A DNA stretch of 23,657 nt from Phaeobacter piscinae (GCF_002407245.1 NZ_CP010686.1:1-23657); one strand, 5' to 3'; shown: positions 7,574 to 15,130, counted from the stretch's first letter. Numbers and translations: made by a program. Notes: a model not told the origin generated them from the letters alone.

Positions 7574-7830
7574 TAGCGTCCCTTATTCACAAAAGAATTT
7601 AGCCAATGCCAATCACGGTTTTCAACGCTTAAACTGCCCCGGCGGCACGGCTTAGAGTCTGTTATTCCTGTATATGATTAAAACCATCCAAAATACATTA
7701 TACTCGAAATACTCGGTGCCTACCGCGAAGTCTTTTGAAATCTGATCACGAGTCACATCAACATTTTCAGCGCAACCGACGACTAGATGGTAACATCCGA
7801 CAATTGAAAACAGCATGTAATAGGGGGCTA
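7574..7830. other. Intergenic gap without visible gene
   Basis: These 257 bp are locally AT-rich, with an out-of-frame continuation of shadow frames only. I see no convincing gene, repeat or terminator. Confidence 0.4.
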
Positions 7831-8124
7831 TTATAGCAGCACCCCCTGGCGTGAAACCTCGACATGAGCCTTCCATTCGTGCGTCTGGCTGGCCTCTTCG
7901 AACCACGCTTCGACGTAGGCCGTTGCTCCACCTGCGTCGATGATGTTGCTCTCCCACAAGAAATGCGACCGGTAGCCGGTTTCGGTAATCGGCAGCGCCG
8001 CCCCTTTGGGCGACGCGGTTTTGATTTCGAGGTGGTCGATAGGGCAGTTGTGCCAAGCGGACACGTGCCGGATGTCGATAACGTAGTCTTGCCAGATCAG
8101 GCGATGTCCCCAAGTCGTAGTCAT
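7831..8124 (-). CDS. Conserved-looking hypothetical protein, 97 residues
   Basis: Its start overlaps the stop of the DUF2958 gene by four bases (ATGA), so the two are translationally coupled. The protein begins MTTTWGHRLIWQDYVIDIR and contains LPITETGYRSHFLW. I recall similar small proteins beside DUF2958 genes on alphaproteobacterial plasmids and islands, but cannot assign a function. No signal peptide or membrane segment is seen. Confidence 0.75.
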   Translation of the reverse strand: MTTTWGHRLIWQDYVIDIRHVSAWHNCPIDHLEIKTASPKGAALPITETGYRSHFLWESNIIDAGGATAYVEAWFEEASQTHEWKAHVEVSRQGVLL

Positions 8125-8471
8125 GTTACAATCCTCCCGGCGTTTCTGGCCGCGTCGGCGTAGCCGTTCAGGGTCATCTTGGCTGTCCAGTGGCGGTCGC
8201 GCTCGATGCCAAGGCCGAACGGGCCACGCACGGATTCAAGCTCGCTGATAGAGACGCTACCAAGCTCGGGATGTCCGAGGTCACAGAGGCCAAAGGCGAT
8301 GTCCGGGCATTCAGGGTCCAGCTCGGTCAACAGCCAGGTTCCAAGCCCTGACGGGTTGAACAGCTTCACCACGGGCTGGAAGTCGATTTCCTCCGGCGTC
8401 CCCCTCACTGGGTCTTGCTTGCGACCGTTGGCGATAAGCCGGTCGTACTGGGCTTTGGTTAGTAGTTTCAT
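8121..8471 (-). CDS. DUF2958 family protein
   Basis: This 116-residue protein starts MKLLTKAQYDRLIANGR. It has the family hallmarks VVKLFNPSGLGTWLLTELDP, DIAFGLCDLG and SISELESVRGPFGLGIERD. I chose the ATG at 8471: it starts the conserved domain and is preceded by AAAGGAAAG. The frame runs 47 codons further upstream but that part is not family-like. DUF2958 proteins are common on conjugative elements; their role is not known to me. It heads a two-gene unit with the 97-residue protein. Confidence 0.85.
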   Translation of the reverse strand: MKLLTKAQYDRLIANGRKQDPVRGTPEEIDFQPVVKLFNPSGLGTWLLTELDPECPDIAFGLCDLGHPELGSVSISELESVRGPFGLGIERDRHWTAKMTLNGYADAARNAGRIVT

Positions 8472-8741
8472 CGTTCTTTCCTTTCGTTGTTCGCCCCTCA
8501 TTGGGCGCGAAACAAAAGGGCAGGCCGCATCAGCGGCGGACGCACAGACCAACACGGGTGGCCATGGCCACTGGCGCGGGCAGGCTCTTGCGAACGCTGC
8601 GAGGTTTGCCAATTTGAGCGTTCATGGAAATGAGGGGAACCACGAAAGGTACGATGAGACCGGACAAAGCACGGAACCGGAAAAATCCGCCATCATCCCT
8701 ACGGCGCTGTGTGGGGGCGCGGGATGATTTCGAAATTTGTC
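8472..8741. promoter_or_regulatory. Upstream region of the DUF2958 unit with a 14-bp palindrome
   Basis: The perfect palindrome GTGGCCATGGCCAC lies at 8558-8571, about 90 bp upstream of the DUF2958 start. It could be an operator or a recombinase site. The rest of this 270-bp gap shows no gene. Confidence 0.35.
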
Positions 8742-9383
8742 CTAGCTCGTGTGGCGCTTCATCGCCCTCGTAAGAGTCTGCGCGGAAACCCCGAGCTCGT
8801 CGGCCAAGCTGCGTATGGTTCGGCCTTCCTCATCATGTGACCGGACGGCCTCGCGCACCTGGTCGTCGGTCAAAGACACTGGCCTGCCGATATGCTTACC
8901 CCGTCGCTTCGCCGCTTCCATCCCGGCCTTGGTGCGGTCGCTGATTTGCTCGCGCTCAAACTCGGCAAACACGGCCAACTGGCCATAGAGCATCCGCCCC
9001 ATGGCTGTCGTCGTGTCGATGCCTTGTGTGATGGCCATGAAATCCACCCCGCGTTTCCGAAGGTCGGCCAAGAGTTGTAACAGGTGAACCGTGGAGCGCC
9101 CAAGCCGGTCGAGCTTCCAAACCACCAGGACATCGCCACTCTGCAAGTCTGCCAGTACCTCGCCAAGGCCTTTGCGCGATACCACCGCGCCGGACACTCC
9201 ATGATCGGCGTAGATAACATCGCACCTGGCGGCGGTCAGAGCATCGAGCTGCAAATCCGCCGTCTGCTCATGGTCAGAGACGCGCATGTAGCCGATTTTC
9301 CGGCCGGGTAGTGATGGGTCGATTTCTCCTGCTGGCACCTCTTGAGGATCAGGATTCGTAGCCGGTGAGCAAGGTGGTTTCAT
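8742..9383 (-). CDS. Serine recombinase/resolvase with N-terminal extension
   Basis: This 213-residue protein is the second serine resolvase on the plasmid. The catalytic motif is IGYMRVSDHEQTADLQLDAL, here near residues 33-52. It is followed by VVWKLDRLGRSTVHLLQLL, GRMLYGQLAVFAEFEREQI and a C-terminal helix-turn-helix (TIRSLADELGVSAQTLTRAM). About 30 proline-rich residues precede the catalytic motif, more than the family usually has, so the true start may be internal; the ATG at 9383 is the first plausible one. Palindromes just upstream may be its target. Its likely role is multimer resolution or inversion; its sequence is clearly distinct from the other two resolvases. Confidence 0.85.
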   Translation of the reverse strand: MKPPCSPATNPDPQEVPAGEIDPSLPGRKIGYMRVSDHEQTADLQLDALTAARCDVIYADHGVSGAVVSRKGLGEVLADLQSGDVLVVWKLDRLGRSTVHLLQLLADLRKRGVDFMAITQGIDTTTAMGRMLYGQLAVFAEFEREQISDRTKAGMEAAKRRGKHIGRPVSLTDDQVREAVRSHDEEGRTIRSLADELGVSAQTLTRAMKRHTS

Positions 9384-9449
9384 GCGAATCGGTGCTTTAC
9401 AAAAGGGTTCCCTTTTGGTAGCACTGCCAGAAATCCGAGGCGCTGTCAC

Positions 9450-9492
9450 GAAAACCCGGTTTTCCACAGGTTTCCGTGGCGACTTTGTCGCC
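9450..9492. promoter_or_regulatory. Cluster of palindromes between the recombinase and lipoprotein genes
   Basis: GAAAACC-C-GGTTTTC (9450-9464) and GGCGAC-TTT-GTCGCC (9478-9492) are two perfect inverted repeats in the 175-bp divergent gap. The spacing and position suit a recombinase crossover site or divergent operators. Function is not determinable from sequence. Confidence 0.4.
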
Positions 9493-9558
9493 CCAAACTG
9501 TTGATTTGCGCGGGTGCGAAAGGGAAGCCTTTCGATGCCTCGCAATGAGGAGTCCGAA

Positions 9559-10080
9559 ATGGCAATCGTTTCCCTTTCTCGACCGCAGCGAGCTCTGCGC
9601 GGAGCCGTTGTGACACTGGTCATGGCCATTCCCCTCATGTCATTGGCGGGCTGCAAGTCAGAAGAAGAGAAGTTTTTGGATGCCGTTGATGCTCTCTGGA
9701 TAGAGCTGGCCGCCGAAAACGAAACATTCATGGCAGCCGTCAATGCTGACGACGGCCAAGTGGCGGGCCAATCTTTGATTACGGTCGAAGATAAGATGAT
9801 AGAATTCAGCGACGATTATTTTGAAGGTCATCTTTGTGTGTTGGATAGCCAAAACCAGTTCGTGTGCTTTGAACGTCTCGTCGCGGGCAGCGAAAACCCT
9901 GCCACCATCAAATTCATGCAGACCTATCCGAGGGTACAACTAATGGGGTCAATTTTTGAAACGCATTTCCCAGGGTTGAGAACAGCGCTGCGTGAACCAC
10001 AAGCCGCCACCGCAACCCCGCCAATGCCCGCTTCCGAAATCGACGCAGGGGCACTGCTACCACCACAGAGCTCTGACTAA
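9559..10080 (+). CDS. Predicted lipoprotein, unknown function
   Basis: This 173-residue protein has an n-region with arginines, a hydrophobic core (VVTLVMAIPLMSLAGC) and a lipobox LAGC with Cys32. It should be lipid-anchored after signal peptidase II cleavage. GAGGAG lies 6 bp before the chosen ATG, which also gives a normal signal length; an ATG eight codons earlier is possible. The mature part is acidic at first (SEEEKFLDAVDALWIELAAENE) and ends in a proline/alanine-rich tail. I do not recognise the family. It heads a same-strand group with a 53-residue protein and a small membrane protein, next to the mobilization genes. A surface or entry-exclusion role is a guess from position. Confidence 0.75.
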   Translation: MAIVSLSRPQRALRGAVVTLVMAIPLMSLAGCKSEEEKFLDAVDALWIELAAENETFMAAVNADDGQVAGQSLITVEDKMIEFSDDYFEGHLCVLDSQNQFVCFERLVAGSENPATIKFMQTYPRVQLMGSIFETHFPGLRTALREPQAATATPPMPASEIDAGALLPPQSSD

Positions 10081-10111
10081 TCAGCTATCACAGCAATTGG
10101 AGGACCACGAA

Positions 10112-10273
10112 ATGAGCTATCCGACTTTTAAGGATTCGAACGGCCAGACAATCTCGACTTCGAACGGTCAAACACCCTATGGCACCGGCAGCACAGTGAC
10201 CATCTACAATTCGAATGGCACAACCCAAAAAGGCACTATACACTCCGGCGGATATGCCGTGCCCAACAAATAA
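10112..10273 (+). CDS. Small 53-residue Ser/Thr/Gly/Asn-rich protein
   Basis: GGAGG lies 8 bp before the ATG, a very good ribosome binding site, so this short gene is probably real. The protein is built from short repeats: SNGQT appears twice and SNGTT once, separated by 5 to 15 residues. It has no signal peptide or membrane segment. It follows the lipoprotein gene by 31 bp and is likely in the same transcript. No function is recognisable. Confidence 0.65.
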   Translation: MSYPTFKDSNGQTISTSNGQTPYGTGSTVTIYNSNGTTQKGTIHSGGYAVPNK

Positions 10274-10332
10274 TCAGCTCGGTGTGAAGCGTCGCCCGCC
10301 GCCTTCCCGCACCTAACCGTGAGCACTTGTCC

Positions 10333-10662
10333 ATGAGACTTCTCAAGCACACCACGCAATTTGCCCTAGTCATCGTGCTGTCCATCGCCTTATTTGCGGG
10401 CATACTCTTCTATGGCTTCATGATGTTCTTTGGAGTGATTGGAGGACAGCTCCCAAGCGCCTTGGCCAATGACCCCTACTTCACACCCATCATGTACACT
10501 CTAACTGCCGTTTGGGTCGTGAGCGCCATTGGCCTTCTCGGCAAACTCAAGGAAGGTCAGCAGAATAACCGACTTCCCAAAGCACTGACTGGAAGCTTGG
10601 CGATATCGACCTTTCTGGGCATCGCTATCCCCCTGTACTACGCGGAATACGTGTTCTTCTGA
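10333..10662 (+). CDS. Small integral membrane protein, three predicted segments
   Basis: The 109-residue protein has hydrophobic stretches at about residues 9-37, 53-68 and 85-105. The start at 10333 (MRLLKHTTQ) is an ATG; a TTG two codons earlier is in frame. It follows the 53-residue gene after 59 bp. Its stop is 17 bp from the end of the relaxase gene on the other strand. I do not recognise the family. Confidence 0.65.
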   Translation: MRLLKHTTQFALVIVLSIALFAGILFYGFMMFFGVIGGQLPSALANDPYFTPIMYTLTAVWVVSAIGLLGKLKEGQQNNRLPKALTGSLAISTFLGIAIPLYYAEYVFF

Positions 10663-10679
10663 AAACCACGGGAAGCGCA

Positions 10680-11996
10680 TTATCGTGGCGTGAACTTGCG
10701 ACCGCCTCCCTTTCGCGGTCTGCTACGCGACCGCTTGGTACGCTCCTGAATACGCTTCCCAGCTCTATCAGCATCTTCCGAGCTTGTGGAGTTTCGAACA
10801 TGTTCAGCAAAGCTTGATTTGGCTGATTTCCGGCCAGTGTCGTCAGGCTTTTGAGCTCTTGGACGTTCCGGTTCAGGCTTAGGGCGCGGTTTCCTATCGG
10901 GTTGTTGCTCTCGTTCCCAAATTTCATCGGATTCCGTCTTAAACCGATTGAGCCGGTCAGCATCCTGCGCCTTCCATTCTCTCAATAGCCGTTCACGCTC
11001 CGCCTTCCACGCTTGGGCAGGCTCCTGGCTGGCGGTGCGGACATAGTATCTCTGGTGATTGGCAATCTGCTGACGTTCCAAGTCCTGCTTACGCACCAGG
11101 TCCGCGCGGAGCTGCTTGGCAGCGGTGATCGCTGTCAAAAGCGATGCCCCCACGCGGCCGCGGTCGGCCTTATCCATGACAGTACGGATGCGCCCGGTTA
11201 GACCAGCATCGAACGCCTTCAGCTCTTCACGATGCCGCTTAAAAACGTCCCGCCAGATTGGTTTGAACATCGTTTTGGTTTCGAGTTTCCGGGTCTCGAT
11301 CCGATGCTGGCGTTTCCGCCACAAGGCTTCGAGCTGGTCATTTCGAGGATCTTTGGCTTGGCTCTTCTCGTCACGGTATCGCTGCCAATGCGCCTCGCTC
11401 TTCGCCTTCTTCCAAGCATAGTAATCCTTGCGGCTGATATACTCGCCCTTACGCCATTGCCCTCGGGCGCGGGCCGCATTGTTCTCAACACGGGTATCGC
11501 AAAACACCCGGCCATGTACCTTCTCATAAGCCTCAGCCCATTGGCTAAGTTTGAGGCGGTCTTTTGATGTCACTGCCGCGCGGCCTGTTTGAGGGCAAAC
11601 GCGGTTCACGATGACATGCACGTGCGGGTGCTCGCGGTCGGTATGAGAAACGATGAGGGCTTGTCGGTCACTCAGCCCTAGGACGGCCAGGGTCTGTTTC
11701 GCGGCAGCGATCTGTTCGGCCATGGTGGGGGCTTCGGTCGGGTGCCATGCAAGTGAGTAGGCATAAACCGGCTTTTGCAATTTGCGGCCAGCTTTCAGAC
11801 CGGCTTCCCGTTTCAGATCATCCGCATGGGCGGCGGTGTCGATCATGTGCGCGACGGCCCGATCCGGGTCGTTGGTGGGCAAGTTCACAGTCTCGGTGAA
11901 CGCCACGCGCTCGTTCGTGTTCGCCTGCTTGTCGTGCAGGTAATAGAGGGCCGCGCCTTTGAAGCTAGCCCCCGATTTCGCGACCCTCGGAACCAT
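10680..11996 (-). CDS. mobA: MobA-type relaxase (VirD2/TraI-like mobilization nuclease)
   Basis: This 438-residue relaxase would nick one strand at oriT and lead it into the recipient. The metal-binding motif HxDxxHxHxH is visible as HTDREHPHVHVIV at residues 118-130. Candidate catalytic tyrosines lie near the N-terminus (AALYYLHDK, residues 16-24). The C-terminal half is strongly charged, with many Arg/Lys/Glu, and ends in a basic tail, common in mobilization relaxases. I chose the ATG at 11996 because MVPRVAKSGASFKGA starts the domain. The gene overlaps the end of mobC by 32 bp, so both are in one operon reading away from oriT. Confidence 0.9.
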   Translation of the reverse strand: MVPRVAKSGASFKGAALYYLHDKQANTNERVAFTETVNLPTNDPDRAVAHMIDTAAHADDLKREAGLKAGRKLQKPVYAYSLAWHPTEAPTMAEQIAAAKQTLAVLGLSDRQALIVSHTDREHPHVHVIVNRVCPQTGRAAVTSKDRLKLSQWAEAYEKVHGRVFCDTRVENNAARARGQWRKGEYISRKDYYAWKKAKSEAHWQRYRDEKSQAKDPRNDQLEALWRKRQHRIETRKLETKTMFKPIWRDVFKRHREELKAFDAGLTGRIRTVMDKADRGRVGASLLTAITAAKQLRADLVRKQDLERQQIANHQRYYVRTASQEPAQAWKAERERLLREWKAQDADRLNRFKTESDEIWEREQQPDRKPRPKPEPERPRAQKPDDTGRKSAKSSFAEHVRNSTSSEDADRAGKRIQERTKRSRSRPRKGGGRKFTPR

Positions 11997-12324
11997 GGTC
12001 AAGCCACCTATCGAAAAGCGTATCCAGTTTGGCGACAAGCGCCTCGATGCGGTCGGGCGATGAGATGCCCCCCGCGTTCATTACGTGCGCCATCTGGTTC
12101 AAGTTCGAACCAATCCGGCGCAGCTCATTGCGGGTCAAAAAATCGGGTGCGGATGTCTCGGTAACGGTCACGGATTTGTTCAACGCGGCAGCGCGAACGA
12201 AGTCCGAAACCGTCATGCCAGCTCGCGCGGCTTTCACCCGAAGGCGGGCAAGATCAACAGGCGACAGGCGAATATTCACCTGCTCTGTGGCCTTCTCGTG
12301 CGGCGCTTTTTGTGGCCGTGCCAT
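11965..12324 (-). CDS. mobC: MobC-like relaxosome accessory protein
   Basis: This 119-residue protein has a ribbon-helix-helix-like segment (NIRLSPVDLARLRVKAARAGM, broken: NIRLSPVDLARLRVK then AARAGM) and continues SDFVRAAALN. The C-terminal motif NELRRIGSNLNQMAHVMNAGG is typical of MobC/NikA-like relaxosome proteins. AAGGAAGG lies 6 bp before the ATG at 12324. The protein should bind oriT just upstream of its own gene and help the relaxase open the strands. Confidence 0.88.
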   Translation of the reverse strand: MARPQKAPHEKATEQVNIRLSPVDLARLRVKAARAGMTVSDFVRAAALNKSVTVTETSAPDFLTRNELRRIGSNLNQMAHVMNAGGISSPDRIEALVAKLDTLFDRWLDHGSEGREIGG

Positions 12325-12381
12325 CGGGTTCCTTCCTTTCCCTAGCTGGGTGTCGGGGGTGGCGTTAGACCCCTGACCGAG

Positions 12382-12445
12382 GTTTTTGTATAGCAAAAAC
12401 ATATCTCGCTACTCTTAACTTACAAGAGAAGGGTTGGAATCCTGT
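12382..12445 (+). other. Candidate origin of transfer (oriT)
   Basis: The 159-bp gap between the divergent mobC and coupling-protein genes holds two inverted repeats: GTTTTTG-TATAG-CAAAAAC (12382-12400) and CTCTT-N7-AAGAG (12412-12428). Ten bases after the second is ATCCTG|T (12439-12445), which resembles the nick sequence of RP4 and T-DNA borders (ATCCTG followed by a pyrimidine). Hairpin, short spacer, then nick site is the usual order. The exact nick is inferred. Confidence 0.6.
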
Positions 12446-12483
12446 AGAAAAATCCAAGGTTTTCCACAGAGGGAGATTTTTTC

Positions 12484-13137
12484 ATGACGCATCACGTTCG
12501 ACCTGACCCGCCATCCGCTTCTTGGATGCCACCCAATGAATTAACTAAGGACCGGTTCGCATTTGGTCGAGGCAAAATTATCCTCGGTCGAGCCAAAGGG
12601 CGAACCGTTGCCTTCGATGACAACCGCCATGTCGTCACCGTCGCCGGATCACGGGCAGGCAAGTCAGCCACCTCCCTCATGTCGAACCTGCTCACCTGGG
12701 ACGGCTCCGCCATTGTCATCGACCCCAAGGGTGAGCTCGCCACCAACACGGCCAAGTGGCGGGCCAAGCTCGGGCAGGATGTTTATATCCTCGATCCGTT
12801 CGGGGAAGTCACAGGCGATGCCGCAAAATACCGTGCCAGCTTTAACCCGTTTGATGAGTTGCGCGTCTCACACTCCGACGATGTCGTGGACAGTGCGGCA
12901 ATGATCGCGGAAGCCCTCATCGTTCAAGGCGAACGCGGTGCGGATCACTGGACGATGTCAGCCAAGAACCTCATTCGGGGTCTGTGCCTTTACGCCCTCC
13001 ATGCGAAGCCACAGGACGCCTCTCTGCGCGATCTGCGTGAAATCTTAACCTCGCCCCTCACGGAGCCGCCGGACGGCCTCAGCGGCTCTAAAATCGCGTT
13101 AGAGCGATACTTCGAATACATGCTCGACGCAGAAGAC
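12484..13137 (+). pseudogene. VirD4/TraG-like coupling protein, 5' fragment (interrupted)
   Basis: These 218 codons are the N-terminal part of a type IV coupling protein, an ATPase that brings relaxosome DNA to the secretion channel. The Walker A motif is GSRAGKS near residues 55-61, followed by AIVIDPKGELA and VYILDPFG. The frame is cut after LDAED by the transposon and would end inside it at 13212 with transposon-coded residues. No N-terminal membrane segments precede the ATPase domain, unlike classical VirD4/TraG. The start lies about 40 bp from the candidate nick site. The other part of the gene is at 20068-20826. Confidence 0.9.
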
Positions 13138-13175
13138 GGGGTCGCTTACGGCTGGGGGCGGAATAGTACGCTAAG
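13138..13175 (+). repeat. Left terminal inverted repeat of the Tn3-family transposon
   Basis: The 38 bp begin GGGGTCGCTTACGG and end TACGCTAAG, and are the exact reverse complement of 20025-20062. The AAGAC duplication lies directly outside. Confidence 0.95.
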
Positions 13176-13199
13176 CCTGAAGCCATCGAGGTTTGCTGT

Positions 13200-13664
13200 T
13201 CATACTGCTTGAAACACCAAGCTTAAACCATTTAAGCAATGACGTTTACCAGTTGGCTGCGGTCCGTCGTTGAAGATGTGTCCCAGGTGACTACCGCAAC
13301 GACGACAGTGACATTCGGTGCGGGTTGTAAAGAACGTATTGTCCATTTTGGTACCAATAGCGTTTGGTAGGACATCCCAAAAGCTGGGCCAGCCGGTGCC
13401 GCTGTCGTATTTGGTATCCGAAGAATACAACGCCAGATCACAGCCTCTGCAGTGATACACACCATCCCGCTTCTCATTATTCAGGGGACTGGCGAATTTT
13501 CGTTCGGTCTTTTCTTCGCGCATCACCAGATACTCTGCCTCGGTTAACATGGCACGCCATTCGGCTTCTGTACGAGTGATTTCGAAATCACCTGTTGTGG
13601 CGTGACCCATGGTGGCGAGTGCAATAGAGCTACTGGTTAGGGCGATAAAGTCGCGGCGTTTCAT
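13200..13664 (-). CDS. msrB: Exported peptide-methionine (R)-S-oxide reductase MsrB
   Basis: This 154-residue enzyme reduces methionine-R-sulfoxide in oxidised proteins. The N-terminus MKRRDFIALTSSSIALATMG has the twin-arginine pattern (RRDF) of a Tat signal, so it likely acts in the periplasm. Zinc-binding CxxC pairs are CRGC and CRRCGSHLGHIF. GTGWPSFWD is a family hallmark, and the catalytic cysteine lies in RHCLNGLSLVF near the C-terminus (the selenocysteine position in animal enzymes). It ends 24 bp from the left transposon end. It is the last gene of the cargo and is separated from the fasciclin gene by a probable terminator, though AGGAAAGGAAAG provides a good ribosome site. Confidence 0.92.
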   Translation of the reverse strand: MKRRDFIALTSSSIALATMGHATTGDFEITRTEAEWRAMLTEAEYLVMREEKTERKFASPLNNEKRDGVYHCRGCDLALYSSDTKYDSGTGWPSFWDVLPNAIGTKMDNTFFTTRTECHCRRCGSHLGHIFNDGPQPTGKRHCLNGLSLVFQAV

Positions 13665-13688
13665 GATCTTTCCTTTCCTGAATAAATT

Positions 13689-13715
13689 GGCCCACCTGAG
13701 AGGATCAGGCGGGCC
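13689..13715 (-). terminator. Hairpin between fasciclin gene 2 and msrB
   Basis: On the minus strand an 11-bp stem (GGCCCGCCTGA / TCAGGTGGGCC, one G-U pair) closes a 5-base loop, followed by AATTTATTC. The T-run is weak, so it may only partly stop transcription and thereby set the msrB level. Confidence 0.55.
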
Positions 13716-13738
13716 TTCTGGTTACCAAAGCCTCCCTG

Positions 13739-14278
13739 TTACTTCGGCAACAGAACTTTGTTCACCACATGGATGACACCGTTCGACTGGTTCACATCAG
13801 AAATCGTAATTTTCCCGGCGTTTCCATTTTCATCGTAGATATAAATATTATTGCCACGCACCTGCGCTGACAGGGCATCTCCAGAGACGGCTTGCATGTG
13901 ATAGAAACCATCAGCACCGGCGTTACGACGGATCTGATTGGCAGAGATGTCGCCTGCAACGACGTGAGCAGTCAGGATTTTCACCAAAGTATCTTTGTTT
14001 TCAGGCTTGAGCAGGGTTTCAACGGTTCCAGCAGGAAGCGCTGCAAAGGCATCGTTGACAGGGGCGAATACCGTAAAGGGACCAGGTGTTTGGAGCGTCT
14101 CAACCAGACCAGCAGCCTGCACAGCAGCGACAAGCGTGGTGTGATCAGCGGAGTTAACAGCATTCTCGACGATGTTTTTCGTTTCAAACATTGGCGCGCC
14201 GCCTACATCCGGGTTCGCAGCGAAGGCAGAGGTTGCAGTCGACAGGCTCAGGGCCAAAACAATAAGCGTGCGTTTCAT
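13739..14278 (-). CDS. Secreted fasciclin (FAS1) domain protein 2
   Basis: This 179-residue protein has a Sec signal peptide (MKRTLIVLALSLSTATSAFA, cleavage likely after AFA) and one FAS1 domain. The hallmarks are GPFTVFAPVNDAFAALP and the C-terminal NGVIHVVNKVLLP. It is a close paralogue of the upstream fasciclin gene: the segment KNIVENAVNSADHTTLVA and the following AAVQAAGLVETLQ are the same in both. It lacks the cysteine pair of its paralogue. FAS1 domains are extracytoplasmic adhesion or ligand-binding modules. In mycobacteria, FAS1 proteins MPT70/MPT83 are controlled by SigK. Confidence 0.9.
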   Translation of the reverse strand: MKRTLIVLALSLSTATSAFAANPDVGGAPMFETKNIVENAVNSADHTTLVAAVQAAGLVETLQTPGPFTVFAPVNDAFAALPAGTVETLLKPENKDTLVKILTAHVVAGDISANQIRRNAGADGFYHMQAVSGDALSAQVRGNNIYIYDENGNAGKITISDVNQSNGVIHVVNKVLLPK

Positions 14279-14310
14279 TTTGATATTTCCATTTTCGATT
14301 TTTTATTGAA

Positions 14311-14341
14311 GAAAAACCGACGCCCAAGGAAGGTTGAGCGC
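14311..14341 (-). terminator. Probable intrinsic terminator after fasciclin gene 1
   Basis: In the minus-strand RNA GCGCUCAA pairs with UUGGGCGU through two G-U pairs around a 6-base loop, followed by CGGUUUUUC. It lies in the 81-bp gap between the two fasciclin genes, so gene 2 may be read through or have its own promoter. Confidence 0.5.
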
Positions 14342-14359
14342 CGGAAGGTTTGGCGTTTA

Positions 14360-14923
14360 TTACATGGCAGGCAGAAGAACCTTGTCGATCACATGGATCA
14401 CGCCGTTGGATTGTTTGACATCTGCAATGGTCACGGTGGCTTTGTTGCCCATCTCGTCTTCAATAAAGATCTCATCGCCATCATAGGTGGCTTGCAGTGT
14501 GCAGCCGCCGACCGTCGGTACGGGGTGCTTGCCGTTATCGTCATCGACCATACCGCGGATCGCATCTGCCAATGCATTGGTTGCAACCACATGGCAGGTC
14601 AGGATTTTGGTCAGCTGGTCTTTGTTCTCTGGTTTAAGCAGGGTTTCAACAGTGCCTTCGGGCAGCGCATCAAATGCTGCGTTGACCGGAGCAAAAACAG
14701 TGAACGGGCCTTCGCTTTGCAAAGTCTCCACCAGACCAGCAGCCTGAACAGCGGCCACAAGCGTTGTGTGATCGGCAGAGTTAACGGCGTTTTCAACGAT
14801 GTTTTTGTCGGCGAACATCGGCGCGCCGCCCACCATCGGGTTCTCGGCGGAATGACTAGCAGCAAAAGCTGCTGAGCAAGTGATCGCAACTACGGCTACG
14901 CTGTTGATCAGGGATTTCATCAT
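14360..14923 (-). CDS. Secreted fasciclin (FAS1) domain protein 1
   Basis: This 187-residue protein has a signal peptide ending near AAFAASHS and one FAS1 domain with GPFTVFAPVNAAFDALPEG and NGVIHVIDKVLLP. Compared with its paralogue it has two extra cysteines (Cys110 in LTCHVVA and Cys141 in GGCTLQA), which could form a disulfide or a redox switch once exported. GAGG lies 8 bp before the first ATG; a second ATG follows at once. It is the first gene behind the sigma/anti-sigma operon terminator, with a 207-bp upstream gap, so a sigma-dependent promoter probably lies there. Confidence 0.9.
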   Translation of the reverse strand: MMKSLINSVAVVAITCSAAFAASHSAENPMVGGAPMFADKNIVENAVNSADHTTLVAAVQAAGLVETLQSEGPFTVFAPVNAAFDALPEGTVETLLKPENKDQLTKILTCHVVATNALADAIRGMVDDDNGKHPVPTVGGCTLQATYDGDEIFIEDEMGNKATVTIADVKQSNGVIHVIDKVLLPAM

Positions 14924-15066
14924 TTTCTTGTCCTCTCAGTGATGTACAGACGTTGTGTCTGGGTCATGCTAAAAGCCACGGCGTGGCAGAGAGAAAAGTT
15001 TCAGCCTGCTTTCGAAAAAGATAAGAAAAATCGTATGGTATTGAATTGTAAGAATAAAAACTCACG

Positions 15067-15110
15067 AAAAAATAGAATTATCTGGAAGGTGGAGCCACAT
15101 TCCAGATAAT
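15067..15110 (-). terminator. Strong intrinsic terminator after the anti-sigma gene
   Basis: A perfect 11-bp stem (ATTATCTGGAA / TTCCAGATAAT, 15077-15087 and 15100-15110) closes a 12-base loop. On the minus strand it is followed by TTCTATTTTTTCG. It begins 20 bp after the anti-sigma stop and separates the regulators from the fasciclin genes. Confidence 0.8.
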
Positions 15111-15130
15111 ATTCAACGCCTTTGGTTGGT

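Noticed and set aside
7652..8113. 153-codon minus-strand frame
   Set aside because: Same strand, other frame than the coupled 97-residue and DUF2958 genes; low-complexity basic composition and no ribosome site.
8472..8612. Upstream extension of the DUF2958 frame
   Set aside because: The conserved domain starts at 8471 with a good ribosome site; the extension crosses a 14-bp palindrome.
5270..8741. Second complete transposon around the first resolvase
   Set aside because: No transposase and no GGGG...TAAG terminal repeats with target duplication could be found; only degenerate inverted motifs remain.
13892..14875. Long 327-codon plus-strand frame
   Set aside because: It lies antisense to the two fasciclin genes, which have signal peptides and domain motifs. 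It is a shadow frame.
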